Positions 36,668 to 45,469 are shown, counted from the stretch's first letter. The stretch: 64,000 bases of DNA from DASPJL01 sp035628645 (GCA_035628645.1 DASPJL010000108.1:1-64000), one strand, 5' to 3'. Notes: a model not told the origin generated them from the sequence alone. Translations and numbers: made by a program.

Positions 36668-37597
36668 ATGAAGACAAATTTTACCTATTCTCTAATTTCA
36701 GTTTTTTGCTTTATTCTCACCTCTACACAGGCACAAGATCCTTATGTATTTAGGGTTTTGGCAAGCAAAGGGCAAAATACAATTAAGGTAACATCAAGTG
36801 GCGGGGAAGCCCAACCTGTAAAAACGGGTGTTAAAATTTTTAAAGAAGACGAAATTACCCTTGCCGAAGAGGGCTATATTGGTTTGGTCCATTCAAGTGG
36901 CAAAACCATCGAATTAAAAACGCCGGGTGTTCATTTAGTTTCCGATCTTCAGAGTAAAATAAATACCTCTTCCACTTCATTGGCCAATAAATATGCTGAA
37001 TTTGTCTTTAACCAAATGACCAAAGCGGAATCAGAAGATATAAATAAGAATTCAAGGGTCAATAATAAAGTTACGGGGTCGGTGGAAAGGGCTTCTGATC
37101 CTATTCATCTGATTGCGCCGAATACCACCTATATTCATGGGCCAATTGCTATGATTAATTGGGATGCGCCTGAAAATACTACTGAATTTGTAGTGACAGT
37201 CAAAAACTTATTTGACAATAATTTGCTCACCGAAGAAACCAATGTAAAGAATATCTCAATAGATATTAATGATCCAAAACTAAAAAACGAGAAGCTGCTA
37301 ATCATTAATGTAAAATCCAAATTGGATTCAAAAATGACTTCAAATGAAGTAGGCATTAAGAAATTATCTGAAAAAGAGCTGGAAATTATTGATAAAGACC
37401 TTGCAGCTTTACAAGCGGAAACAACCGAAGAAACACCGTTAAACAAAATCATCATAGCCACTTTTTACGAGCAAAATCATTTATTGCTCGATGCAATTGT
37501 AAATTATGAAGCTGCATTAAAGTTAGCGCCGGGTGTTCAGGATTTTAAAACGGCCTATGATATGTTTCTTGAAAGGAATAACTTAAAAATTGATTGA
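36668..37597 (+). CDS. Exported protein with FecR-like N-terminal and TPR-like C-terminal region
   Basis: The 309-residue protein has a signal peptide (KTNFTYSLISVFCFILTSTQA). Residues about 24-95 (VLASKGQNTIKVTSSGG... EEGYIGLVHSSGKTIELKTPGVH) resemble the beta-rich FecR domain. The middle looks like a fibronectin-like strand region (IAMINWDAPENTTEFVVTV). The C terminus (LLLDAIVNYEAALKLAPG) resembles a TPR. I do not recognise a named family. The close spacing to the CHASE2 gene suggests they work together in the periplasm, perhaps as a sensory module. Confidence 0.7.
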   Translation: MKTNFTYSLISVFCFILTSTQAQDPYVFRVLASKGQNTIKVTSSGGEAQPVKTGVKIFKEDEITLAEEGYIGLVHSSGKTIELKTPGVHLVSDLQSKINTSSTSLANKYAEFVFNQMTKAESEDINKNSRVNNKVTGSVERASDPIHLIAPNTTYIHGPIAMINWDAPENTTEFVVTVKNLFDNNLLTEETNVKNISIDINDPKLKNEKLLIINVKSKLDSKMTSNEVGIKKLSEKELEIIDKDLAALQAETTEETPLNKIIIATFYEQNHLLLDAIVNYEAALKLAPGVQDFKTAYDMFLERNNLKID

Positions 37598-37600
37598 GCA

Positions 37601-37642
37601 AAAAAGGAGAGCCTGATTTAAAGAAGTAGGACTCTCCTTTTT
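37601..37642. terminator. Bidirectional terminator between FecR-like gene and ispF
   Basis: AAAAAGGAGAG (37601-37611) and CTCTCCTTTTT (37632-37642) form a perfect 11-bp stem bounded by A and T runs, so it can act on both convergent transcripts. Confidence 0.85.
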
Positions 37643-37650
37643 ATAAGTTT

Positions 37651-38130
37651 TTATGGCTTATAAATTAAGGCTGAAGCGTACGCAGAAACACCTTCTTCTC
37701 TTCCTACAAATCCCATGGTTTCCGTGGTGGTTGCTTTTATAGAAACATCGCTTTCCGGAATTTCCATTACCCCGGACAACACCTTTCTCATTTCATCTAT
37801 AAAAGGAGCAATCTTAGGTTCTTGAAGTAATATGGTTGAATCAATATTGCCGATTTCATAACCCTCGTTACGGATCATTTTTACCGTTTCAGTTAAAAGT
37901 ATCTTACTGTCAATACCTTTATATTTAAGGTCTTTATTGGAGAAATGATAGCCAATATCCTTTAGATTGGCAGCGCCTAATAAAGAATCACAAATGGCAT
38001 GAATCAATACATCGGCATCTGAATGGCCAATTGCGCCAGAAGTGTGAGGAATTTTAATTCCACCCAACCAAAAATCACGTCCTTTTTCTAATTGGTGAAC
38101 ATCATAACCAAGCCCTATTCTGAACTTCAT
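37651..38130 (-). CDS. ispF: 2-C-methyl-D-erythritol 2,4-cyclodiphosphate synthase
   Basis: The 159-residue enzyme closes the cyclodiphosphate ring in the MEP isoprenoid pathway as a zinc-dependent trimer. Signatures are RIGLGYDVHQLEKGRDFWLGG with zinc ligands Asp and His, HSDADVLIHAICDSLLGA with the zinc His, and KATTTETMGFVGREEG at the C terminus. The window has no other MEP gene. It diverges from the PorZ gene. Confidence 0.96.
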   Translation of the reverse strand: MKFRIGLGYDVHQLEKGRDFWLGGIKIPHTSGAIGHSDADVLIHAICDSLLGAANLKDIGYHFSNKDLKYKGIDSKILLTETVKMIRNEGYEIGNIDSTILLQEPKIAPFIDEMRKVLSGVMEIPESDVSIKATTTETMGFVGREEGVSAYASALIYKP

Positions 38131-38260
38131 AGAATACTAAATTAAATATTGAATAGTTTAAAGAGATAAAGTTACCTTCTTATTTCAATAAAGGATAAGC
38201 TTGAACGGATTGTAACTCCGAATTAATTGAATACCTTAAAATTAAATCTAAACATTCCTT

Positions 38261-38268
38261 TATTTTTG
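38261..38268 (+). promoter_or_regulatory. Candidate -7 element upstream of porZ
   Basis: TATTTTTG fits TAnnTTTG and lies 47 bp before the TTG start codon. No TTG at the proper -33 distance was found. Confidence 0.3.
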
Positions 38269-38314
38269 AACATATTAATGTTTTAAAATTTAGCTAACTA
38301 AGAATTTTACCTAT

Positions 38315-40579
38315 TTGAGACCTATCTTTCTAGTTCTTTTGTTGCTTTTAATGATGCAAGAAAAGTTAATTTCCCAGGAAATACCTTTAGGCACCTGGAG
38401 AACTCACTTTTCTTATAATTCAGCTACAACATTGGCTGTCGTCGAGGACAAGATTTTTACTGGTTCTGAAAATGGTTTCTTCTATTTTGAAAAAGAATTT
38501 AATAGCTCTGTGATTCAATCCAAAATAGATGGGTTTTCTGACATTGCTGTTAAAAAACTTAGATATGCTCCTACCAACAAAATTCTGATTGTGATCTATT
38601 CCAATGGCGATATTGATCTTTTGGAAGAAGGAAAAATTACCAACGTCCCTACCATAAAAAATGCAGATGCCAATATTAATAAGACCATCAACCACATTTT
38701 GATTTATAATTCAACCGCATTTATTTCTTCCGGTTTTGGTTTGGTGGTATTGGATTTAGGTAAAAAAGAAATTAAGGAAGTATATCAGAATATAGGGTCA
38801 AACGGATCAACGGTGGAAGTATTCTCTTCGGCGATCTTTCAGGATAAGATTTATCTGGCTACTTCACAAGGCCTGATGTTTGGCACTTATGCCTCAAACA
38901 TAAACCTGCAGGACTTTAACAACTGGTCCACTTTCTCTTCGGAAAGCAATATCCCGGACGAAAGGATAAGTGGGATTGTTACATTTAATGATGCATTATA
39001 TGCAGGGGTAAATAATCAGGGAATATATAGGTTAGATGGGCTTCAATGGACATTAACCAATTATCCGGCAGCACAGAGAATCCGGTCCATGTCCGCATCT
39101 TCAAAAAATATGATTGTGGTTCAGGATAAAGAAATTTTAAACATTACACCTGCTGCCATCACTGTAGTAACCCATCCGGAAATTTCAACACCGTTTGAAG
39201 GGGAATATGATTCGGAGCAAAACCTTTGGATTGCCGATAGTCTAAGAGGATTGTTAAAATATGGTGCGACAGGCATTGAGTCATTTGTTCTTAATGGGCC
39301 AATGTTAAATCATGTGACCCGGTTGCGTTATATAAATGGGAAAACCATTGTTTTGCCTGCTGATTTTTCTGCGCCCTTTGATAATAACAGCCTTGGCTTC
39401 TCTGTATTTTCAAATGGAGTTTGGACAAACTATAACTCCCTTCAAGCGGGTCCGAATAATATTCCGCCCATAAAAAACTTTGCCTCAGCTTCTTTTGACC
39501 CTAATTATCAGGTGACCTATTATGGTAGTCTTACGGGTGGGATACTCAAACAAAATGTCGATAACACTTTTGTGGAGTATAATTCTGGAAACTCTCCTTT
39601 ACAATCCACGCAGTCTTTTCCGGGATTTACCAGTGTAGGCGATATTGCTTTGGATTGGGAATCAAGGCTGTGGATAACCAATTATGATGTTGCTCCGGGA
39701 CAACCGGCTCTTTATTCTAAAGACTCCAATGACGACTGGAAATCATATTCCATCAATCATCCTTTTGCCAATTCAATAGTCCAGATCTTGATTGATTATG
39801 CTAACCAGAAGTGGTTACGGGTAAATCCAGCATTAAACAATAGTGGGATCCTGGTTTTTGATGAAGCAACAGGGGCGGTCAAACATTTGAATACCAAAAA
39901 CGGAGAAGGAGGTCTTTTTAATTCCCAGATAAATAAGCTGACCGTGGATAAAAGCGGATATATATGGGCTGCTACAAACAATGGTATTTCTGTTTTTTAT
40001 AATACCTATGACGTGTTTGAAAGTACGATAAACGCTACCCGGCCAATTTTTCAAAATCAATATTTACTAAAGGACAACAAATTAAACTGTATTACCATTG
40101 ATGGGGGTGACAGAAAATGGATAGGATCAGAGACCGGGGGTTTGTGGTTGTTTAATGAAGATGTTTCAGAGATGATCTATCATTTCACAACTAAAAACAG
40201 CCCTTTGCCTTCAGATAAGATATTTGACGTTACGGTTCATGAGGAAACAGGCGAGGTTTTTATTGCAACGGATAAAGGCATTGTTTCTTTCAGGGCTGAT
40301 GCCACAGAAAGCGAAACTGATTTTAGCAATGTCAAAATTTTTCCAAATCCTATATTTCCCGGATTTAATGGCATTGTTGGTATTTCAGGTTTATCGGATA
40401 ATGCCACGGTTAAAATTACGGATGTTGCCGGAAATCTCGTTTTTCAAACCCTTTCTTCCGGAGGCACTGCTTCATGGGACATCAGCAGGAACAATTTAAA
40501 AACAGGAATTTATTTTGTCTTTTCCGTTTCTGAAAATGGAGAAGAAAGCATGATCTCCAAAGTTGCCGTCATAGAATAA
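38315..40579 (+). CDS. porZ: PorZ-like T9SS beta-propeller protein
   Basis: The 754-residue protein starts at TTG, since the signal peptide (RPIFLVLLLLLMMQEKLISQ) begins at once and no upstream ATG is in frame. It has three beta-propeller-type regions with reg_prop-like blades (KIFTGSENGFFYFE, DGFSDIAVKKLRYAPTNKILIVIYSNGDIDLL, SGFGLVVLDLGKKEIKEVYQNIG, KSGYIWAATNNGISVF) and ends in a T9SS C-terminal domain (VKIFPNPIFPGF to VAVIE). PorZ of Porphyromonas gingivalis is a surface component of the T9SS attachment complex. The recO gene follows by 1 bp, a neighbour pair that I recall from other Bacteroidota. Confidence 0.85.
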   Translation: MRPIFLVLLLLLMMQEKLISQEIPLGTWRTHFSYNSATTLAVVEDKIFTGSENGFFYFEKEFNSSVIQSKIDGFSDIAVKKLRYAPTNKILIVIYSNGDIDLLEEGKITNVPTIKNADANINKTINHILIYNSTAFISSGFGLVVLDLGKKEIKEVYQNIGSNGSTVEVFSSAIFQDKIYLATSQGLMFGTYASNINLQDFNNWSTFSSESNIPDERISGIVTFNDALYAGVNNQGIYRLDGLQWTLTNYPAAQRIRSMSASSKNMIVVQDKEILNITPAAITVVTHPEISTPFEGEYDSEQNLWIADSLRGLLKYGATGIESFVLNGPMLNHVTRLRYINGKTIVLPADFSAPFDNNSLGFSVFSNGVWTNYNSLQAGPNNIPPIKNFASASFDPNYQVTYYGSLTGGILKQNVDNTFVEYNSGNSPLQSTQSFPGFTSVGDIALDWESRLWITNYDVAPGQPALYSKDSNDDWKSYSINHPFANSIVQILIDYANQKWLRVNPALNNSGILVFDEATGAVKHLNTKNGEGGLFNSQINKLTVDKSGYIWAATNNGISVFYNTYDVFESTINATRPIFQNQYLLKDNKLNCITIDGGDRKWIGSETGGLWLFNEDVSEMIYHFTTKNSPLPSDKIFDVTVHEETGEVFIATDKGIVSFRADATESETDFSNVKIFPNPIFPGFNGIVGISGLSDNATVKITDVAGNLVFQTLSSGGTASWDISRNNLKTGIYFVFSVSENGEESMISKVAVIE

Positions 40580-40580
40580 T

Positions 40581-41261
40581 ATGCTTTTTAAAACAAAGGG
40601 AATCGTATTAAACTATATTAAATATAGAGAGTCTTCTATAATAGTAAAGATATATACAGAAGCTTTTGGAAACCAGTCTTATATCGTAAACAGCGTCAGA
40701 AGCAAGAGTGCAAAACCCAAGATTGCGCTTTATCAGCCCTTGACACTTCTTGATCTGGTGGTTTATCATAAAGAATCAACGCCTCTTCATAGAATATCAG
40801 AGATAAAAATTGATATTCCTTTACACTCTCTTCCCTATGATTTTAAGAAGACTTGCATTGGCATGTTTTTAAAGGAGGTTTTAATTAAATGTTTAAAAGA
40901 AGAAACGGCAAATCCAGATCTGTTCAACTTTTTAAATTACTCGGTCCTTACGCTCGACAACGTTGAAAAAGGGTTTGAAAATTTTCATCTTCAATTCCTT
41001 ATTAATCTATCCAATTACCTTGGTTTTGCACCCACTTCCGCAAGAGATTTGTTTAATGAATTGTTTCAAAAAAATCTTTACAATAAAGAATTGGAAGACT
41101 TGATGAATAAGTTATTGGAATCCTCTTATACAGCTTCTTTATCAATTACAAACATGGAAAGAAGGGAGATCCTGGATATTCTTTTAAAATTCTATGAATT
41201 AAATGTTGAAGGTTTCCGGGAGTTAAAATCAGTAGAAGTGCTAAAGGATTTAATGGGATAA
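40581..41261 (+). CDS. recO: DNA repair protein RecO
   Basis: The 226-residue protein loads RecA with RecF/RecR and anneals SSB-coated DNA. It has the N-terminal OB fold (FKTKGIVLNYIKYRESSIIVKIYTEAFGNQSYIVNSVRS) and the helical C-terminal domain (NFHLQFLINLSNYLGFAP). It starts 1 bp after the porZ stop, so it is translationally close to it. Confidence 0.93.
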   Translation: MLFKTKGIVLNYIKYRESSIIVKIYTEAFGNQSYIVNSVRSKSAKPKIALYQPLTLLDLVVYHKESTPLHRISEIKIDIPLHSLPYDFKKTCIGMFLKEVLIKCLKEETANPDLFNFLNYSVLTLDNVEKGFENFHLQFLINLSNYLGFAPTSARDLFNELFQKNLYNKELEDLMNKLLESSYTASLSITNMERREILDILLKFYELNVEGFRELKSVEVLKDLMG

Positions 41262-41329
41262 TTTCCCAACCAAAAGTAACTTTCTAAAGGCCATCCTTTT
41301 TTACAAATGCGAATATCTTTGCCAGTTTT

Positions 41330-41357
41330 CCCTTCCCACTTCCCATCTTCCCACTTC
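41330..41357. repeat. Dispersed CTTCCCACTTCCC repeat, copy c
   Basis: CCCTTCCCACTTCCC followed by ATCTTCCCACTT lies in the gap between convergent recO and the methyltransferase gene. It belongs to the family seen at 17751-17816 and 19597-19733, here without a facing arm. Confidence 0.6.
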
Positions 41358-41365
41358 AATTCCCT

Positions 41366-41989
41366 TTACAGTACCTTTGAAACTATCCAATTTGTCATAC
41401 ACCTTGAGTTCTGTACATTTACCGTTTTAATAGGTTCCATCAATATTCCGCCAAGTTCTTCCGTTATTTTGACTAACATTTCTTCATTAACCAAAAATCG
41501 GGTGGATCCGTCTGGAACAAGGAATCTCCTATTTCCCAAAGGTTTCACAAGGTTTTCTATTCCTATATCACTTGCCAACCTGCAAAACATAAATCCTCCA
41601 AATTTCATCACTCGCCAAATTTCTCTTACCATTTTGTTAAAATGATTTACATCCTCAGCAAAATGAAGCACGGCGCTGCAAATTATCGCATCAAAACTTC
41701 TGTTGGTATAAGGCAGATTATCTAATGATCCGTTTATGAATTTTTCCTTGTCAATAGTTGGGTCTACGCTTTGGGCAAATTTTATCAATGACTGTACTGC
41801 GGCAGGATTTTGATCAATCCCATGCACATTGTAATTGTTCTTTAGGAAATAAACAAGGTTTCTTCCTTCGCCACAGCCTGCATCCAGTATTTTCATATTC
41901 GGCTGGAACTGGCCTTTTAAGATTTGGTCCAAAAGATAGATATCAATATTTCCAAGAAGCTGATGGAGTTCGTCCGGTAGAATTTTCAT
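41366..41989 (-). CDS. Class I SAM-dependent methyltransferase
   Basis: The 207-residue protein has motif I LDAGCGEGRNLVYFL, the Asp-containing VHGIDQNPA, and FDAIICSAVLHFAED, all of a UbiE/COQ5-like Methyltransf_11 fold. The substrate is unknown. It converges on recO and diverges from rsmI across a 287-bp gap that holds a parS-like palindrome. Confidence 0.9.
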   Translation of the reverse strand: MKILPDELHQLLGNIDIYLLDQILKGQFQPNMKILDAGCGEGRNLVYFLKNNYNVHGIDQNPAAVQSLIKFAQSVDPTIDKEKFINGSLDNLPYTNRSFDAIICSAVLHFAEDVNHFNKMVREIWRVMKFGGFMFCRLASDIGIENLVKPLGNRRFLVPDGSTRFLVNEEMLVKITEELGGILMEPIKTVNVQNSRCMTNWIVSKVL

Positions 41990-42057
41990 TTGTAAATAAT
42001 TTATTTTTCAATGGCCACATGGAGTTCGCATGATAATCAACTTTGTTCGAGTGAGCT

Positions 42058-42098
42058 TTTGTTCATGCCCATTTCACGTGAAACCCTCATGGAACAAA
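42058..42098. promoter_or_regulatory. CACGTG-centred palindrome, parS-like
   Basis: The core TTTCACGTGAAA (42072-42083) matches the central part of the widespread ParB site TGTTTCACGTGAAACA; the 16-mer at 42070-42085 agrees at 13 of 16 positions. Outer arms TTTGTTC-ATG and CATG-GAACAAA extend the dyad to about 41 bp, which is more than a normal parS and might instead mark a REP-type hairpin. Confidence 0.45.
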
Positions 42099-42276
42099 GT
42101 AACACAAAAAGGAATGAAAATGTCAGAGGGTTCCATACGTTCCATTGAAATTAAACACATTTACGTATGAAATCAGAAGTATTGGAATCTTATTAAGTCT
42201 CGCTTATTTTGCTTTAAAATTCAACATTTAAAATTTAACATTAATCCTTCATCCAATTATTATTTAGATTTGAACG

Positions 42277-42957
42277 ATGACTGAACCCACTTCCCTGTAT
42301 ATTGTTCCCACGCCCATAGGGAACCTTGAAGACATAACCCTTCGGGCACTCAGGATTCTGAAAGAAGTGGATGTTATCCTTGCCGAAGATACCCGAACTT
42401 CCGGATTTTTGCTTAAACATTATGAAATCAAAAAACCATTGCAAAGTTATCATGCTTTTAATGAGCATAAGGCTTTGGAGGTTTTGATAAAAAGATTGAA
42501 ATCTGGTGAAAAGATGGCGCTTATATCTGATGCTGGTACACCTGGTATTTCTGATCCGGGCTTTCTTTTGGTAAGAGGATGTTTGGAAAATGAGGTAAAA
42601 GTAGAATGCCTTCCTGGCGCTACGGCCTTTGTGCCTGCTCTGGTAAATTCAGGATTGCCCTCGGGTTCTTTTGTGTTTGAAGGGTTTTTACCTCAGAAAA
42701 AAGGTAGAAAAACGAAGCTGGATCAATTGGCCGGGGAAGTGCGGACAATAATTTTATATGAATCGCCTTTTAGACTTATAAAAACGCTGGAGCAATTAAA
42801 GGAGGTTCTTGGAGGTGATAGAAAAGCATCTGTCTCCAGGGAATTGACCAAACTACATGAAGAGACTGTAAATAATAGTTTGGATGGGTTGATGGATTAT
42901 TTTAAAGAAAAAAACATTAAAGGAGAAATTGTCATTGTTATTGCCGGATCAAAATGA
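42277..42957 (+). CDS. rsmI: 16S rRNA (cytidine1402-2'-O)-methyltransferase
   Basis: The 226-residue tetrapyrrole-methylase-fold enzyme methylates C1402 of 16S rRNA in the decoding centre using AdoMet. Signatures are YIVPTPIGNLEDITLRAL, AEDTRTSGFLLKHY, LISDAGTPGISDPGF, CLPGATAFVPALVNSGLP and FEGFLPQKKGRK. It overlaps the following DUF4105 gene by ATGA, a sign of translational coupling. Confidence 0.95.
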   Translation: MTEPTSLYIVPTPIGNLEDITLRALRILKEVDVILAEDTRTSGFLLKHYEIKKPLQSYHAFNEHKALEVLIKRLKSGEKMALISDAGTPGISDPGFLLVRGCLENEVKVECLPGATAFVPALVNSGLPSGSFVFEGFLPQKKGRKTKLDQLAGEVRTIILYESPFRLIKTLEQLKEVLGGDRKASVSRELTKLHEETVNNSLDGLMDYFKEKNIKGEIVIVIAGSK

Positions 42958-44156
42958 TTAATAGAAAACTTTTATCAGCTCTCTTTTCATTATTTATTAT
43001 TTTTTCAGGAAGAGCTACCATTTTATCAGACGAGGCCAAAATTAGCCTGATTACCATTGCTCCCGGTGAAGATCTGTATTCATCTTTCGGCCATAGCGCC
43101 TTCTGGATTTATGATCCTAAAACAGGCTTTGACCGGATATATAATTATGGAACCTTTGACTTCAATGAACCCAATTTTTATATAAAATTTATTCGGGGGA
43201 AATTGCTTTACAGGCTGTCTATTTCTGAAATGGGCTGGTTAATGGAAGGAGCGAGGAAGGAAAATCGGGGAGTGATCGAGCAGGTACTAAACCTTGATCC
43301 TGTATCAAAGGACAATTTATTTAAGTTTTTGGAATTTAATTATCTCCCCGAAAACAGGTCTTACAAATATGATTTTTTCTTTGATAATTGCTCCACAAGA
43401 ATGAGGGATGCATTAAAAAAGGTATACGGTGATAGGTTGGAATTTAATTTACAAGTGGAGGAAGAAAGGAGCTTCAGGCAACTTCTGGATCCTTTTTTAC
43501 TGGACAAGCAATGGCAGGATATGGGAATGGATATAGGGTTGGGAACTCCAGCCGACCGGACAGCTGCTCTCTACGATTACATGTATTTGCCTGATTTTCT
43601 TATGAAGGGATTTGCATCTGCCGTAATCGAACAAGGCCGGGAAAAATTGCCGCTGGTTAAAGCCACCAATGTGCTTTTTGTTGCCGAAAAAGTAAGCAAA
43701 GATAGTACAAGCATAAGCCCTTCCCTGGTATTTTGGATCTTTTTTATTCTCGTTGTTTTGCTTACTTTTTATCAGTACCGGAAGGAGAACAGGGTCTTTT
43801 ATTTTGATTGGTTCTTATTTTCGATTACCGGCTTGCTAGGATTGCTTATTCTTTTCTTATGGTTCGGAACAGACCATAATGTTACAAGAAATAATTGGAA
43901 CCTAATATGGGCGAATCCTTTTAACCTTGTTTTTGCATTTTTGTTAATAAGAAAGAGAAAGGATAAAGAGGTCGGAAAGTACTTTCTGCTTTATGGCCTC
44001 TTGTCGTTATTGCTTTTATTGCTTTGGAAGGTTGTTCCTCAGGAATTGAATTTTCATACCATTCCATTGATTCTTTTATTAACCGTAAGAGCGCTGTTTA
44101 TTTTTTATTGTCATCGATCAAAAGACCGGCTTTCTTCAAGAACTATTCAACGGTAA
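42954..44156 (+). CDS. DUF4105 (Lnb N-terminal periplasmic) membrane protein
   Basis: The 400-residue protein has a signal or anchor (LLSALFSLFIIFSGRA), a periplasmic DUF4105 domain (about 25-225) with IAPGEDLYSSFGHSAFWI and FFFDNCSTRMRD, and about five transmembrane helices in the C-terminal half. The conserved His and Cys suggest a papain-like or amidase catalytic pair, as inferred for the family. It starts inside the rsmI stop codon (ATGA) and precedes suhB by 58 bp. Confidence 0.88.
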   Translation: MINRKLLSALFSLFIIFSGRATILSDEAKISLITIAPGEDLYSSFGHSAFWIYDPKTGFDRIYNYGTFDFNEPNFYIKFIRGKLLYRLSISEMGWLMEGARKENRGVIEQVLNLDPVSKDNLFKFLEFNYLPENRSYKYDFFFDNCSTRMRDALKKVYGDRLEFNLQVEEERSFRQLLDPFLLDKQWQDMGMDIGLGTPADRTAALYDYMYLPDFLMKGFASAVIEQGREKLPLVKATNVLFVAEKVSKDSTSISPSLVFWIFFILVVLLTFYQYRKENRVFYFDWFLFSITGLLGLLILFLWFGTDHNVTRNNWNLIWANPFNLVFAFLLIRKRKDKEVGKYFLLYGLLSLLLLLLWKVVPQELNFHTIPLILLLTVRALFIFYCHRSKDRLSSRTIQR

Positions 44157-44214
44157 GTCGTATAAAACAGAAGGCTTTCTTTTATTCTTTTACCTACTCG
44201 TATTCAAAAATTTT

Positions 44215-45009
44215 ATGAACCTCAATTCCATTTGTGAACAAGTAATCGCCTTAGTCAAAAAAACGGGTCAATTTATTTTAGGGCATAGTGAAAATTTTGA
44301 CCTTTCAAAAGTTGAGTATAAAGGAGTGAATAACCTGGTTTCTTTTGTAGATAAGCAAGCCGAAATCCTTTTGGTTGAAGGTCTGAGCAAGATCTTACCG
44401 CACGCCGGATTTATAACGGAAGAAGGAACTTCTGTTATCGAAACAAAAGAGCTTAATTGGGTAATAGATCCATTGGACGGGACAACTAATTTTCTTCATG
44501 GGCTTCCTATTTATTCTATAAGTATCGGATTAATCCAGGAGCAAGAACCAATACTTGGAGTAGTGCTTGACTTGGGTAGAAATGATTGTTATTACGCTAC
44601 CAAAGAATCAAAGGCCTTTAAAAATGGAAAGACAATCCAAATTTCTAGTGCCCTAAAAATGGAAGATGGTTTATTAGCTACCGGATTTCCATATATGGAT
44701 TTTGACCAGATGCAGGAATATCTGGAAATTTTAAAGGCGTTTATGAAAAAAACACACGGGTTGAGAAGATTAGGCGGCGCGGCCATAGATTTGACCTATG
44801 TAGCTCATGGTAGATTTGAAGGGTATTTTGAATATAATTTAAACCCATGGGATGTAGCGGGAGGAGCTATGATTGTGAAGCAGGCAGGAGGTATTGTTAC
44901 AGATTTTGAGGGTGGAAATGATTATATTTTTGGAAAAAGTATAGTAGCTGCGGTGCCAAAAGTACATGAACAGATGTTAGAGGTTATAAAAAAGTATTGG
45001 AAGAAATAG
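44215..45009 (+). CDS. Inositol monophosphatase family protein (SuhB-like)
   Basis: The 264-residue enzyme has the three metal-site motifs of the family: FITEEGTSV, WVIDPLDGTTNFLHGLPIYS and the C-terminal NPWDVAGGAMIVKQAGG. It dephosphorylates inositol-1-phosphate or related sugar phosphates with Mg2+. It is the third gene of the rsmI-DUF4105-suhB series. Its 3' side faces a gap with tandem hairpin elements. Confidence 0.92.
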   Translation: MNLNSICEQVIALVKKTGQFILGHSENFDLSKVEYKGVNNLVSFVDKQAEILLVEGLSKILPHAGFITEEGTSVIETKELNWVIDPLDGTTNFLHGLPIYSISIGLIQEQEPILGVVLDLGRNDCYYATKESKAFKNGKTIQISSALKMEDGLLATGFPYMDFDQMQEYLEILKAFMKKTHGLRRLGGAAIDLTYVAHGRFEGYFEYNLNPWDVAGGAMIVKQAGGIVTDFEGGNDYIFGKSIVAAVPKVHEQMLEVIKKYWKK

Positions 45010-45029
45010 AAATTGAATAACCTATAAAA

Positions 45030-45101
45030 AAAGATACTTGGCGTAAGGAGGCTTTCACCTGCTTATCGCCAAGATCCTTCAACCAGCTATGGAAAAGAAA
45101 G
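45030..45101 (-). ncRNA. Hairpin element 1 of a tandem pair (candidate structured RNA/terminator)
   Basis: The 26-nt block at 45070-45095 is identical to 45426-45451. Next to it on the minus strand comes a 37-nt hairpin (45037-45073) with outer stem CTTGGCG/CGCCAAG, then TAAG/CTTA and AGG/CCT. On the minus strand TATCTTTTTTTATA follows, so this copy looks like a rho-independent terminator with a conserved leader. Read on the plus strand the same bases encode KDTWRK... RSFNQLWK, matching the small frame over copy 2. It lies between the convergent suhB and DEAD-box helicase genes. Confidence 0.5.
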
Positions 45102-45283
45102 GTACCGTATAAAGCTTATTCAATGTAGAATAAGAATATCAACCTTTCGAAAGTAAATATATATTCAAATAGGATTAGTTAAATTTTAATTAGATAAAGT
45201 TCTATTTAATTTCGGCGAAGGTTACCTTTTATCCGATCAAGGTATAAAGTATCATATAAAAAATTGTATTTATCCTTAAAGCT

Positions 45284-45469
45284 ATGGAATTCAAAACAAC
45301 AAACAGTCTGGAAAACAAAGATTCCAGGAATTATTTTTTGGAAGTTTTATTGAGGACTATGGATGATATACTTACATTTGTCTTTAAAGATACCTGGGGC
45401 AAGAGGCGGGGAGCCTTCTTACCCTCAAGATCCTTCAACCAGCTATGGAAAGAAAGACAACAAAAATAA
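45284..45469 (+). CDS. Possible small protein, 61 aa, overlapping hairpin element 2
   Basis: The ATG-initiated frame encodes 61 residues with no known domain. Its C-terminal part (KDTWGK... SRSFNQLWK) is matched by an open but start-less frame in hairpin element 1 with equal spacing, 356 bp upstream. Either a small gene was partly duplicated or the match is a by-product of a conserved nucleic-acid structure. Compensatory stem changes favour the second view. Confidence 0.3.
   Translation: MEFKTTNSLENKDSRNYFLEVLLRTMDDILTFVFKDTWGKRRGAFLPSRSFNQLWKERQQK
45386..45457 (-). ncRNA. Hairpin element 2 of a tandem pair (candidate structured RNA)
   Basis: A 37-nt hairpin (45393-45429) of the same length and layout as element 1 lies next to the shared 26-nt block. 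Stem positions differ by paired changes, for example C-G to G-C in the outer stem and A-T to G-C and G-C to C-G near the loop. On the minus strand TATCTTT follows, with a weaker U-tract than in element 1. It lies 110 bp downstream of the helicase stop codon. Confidence 0.5.
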
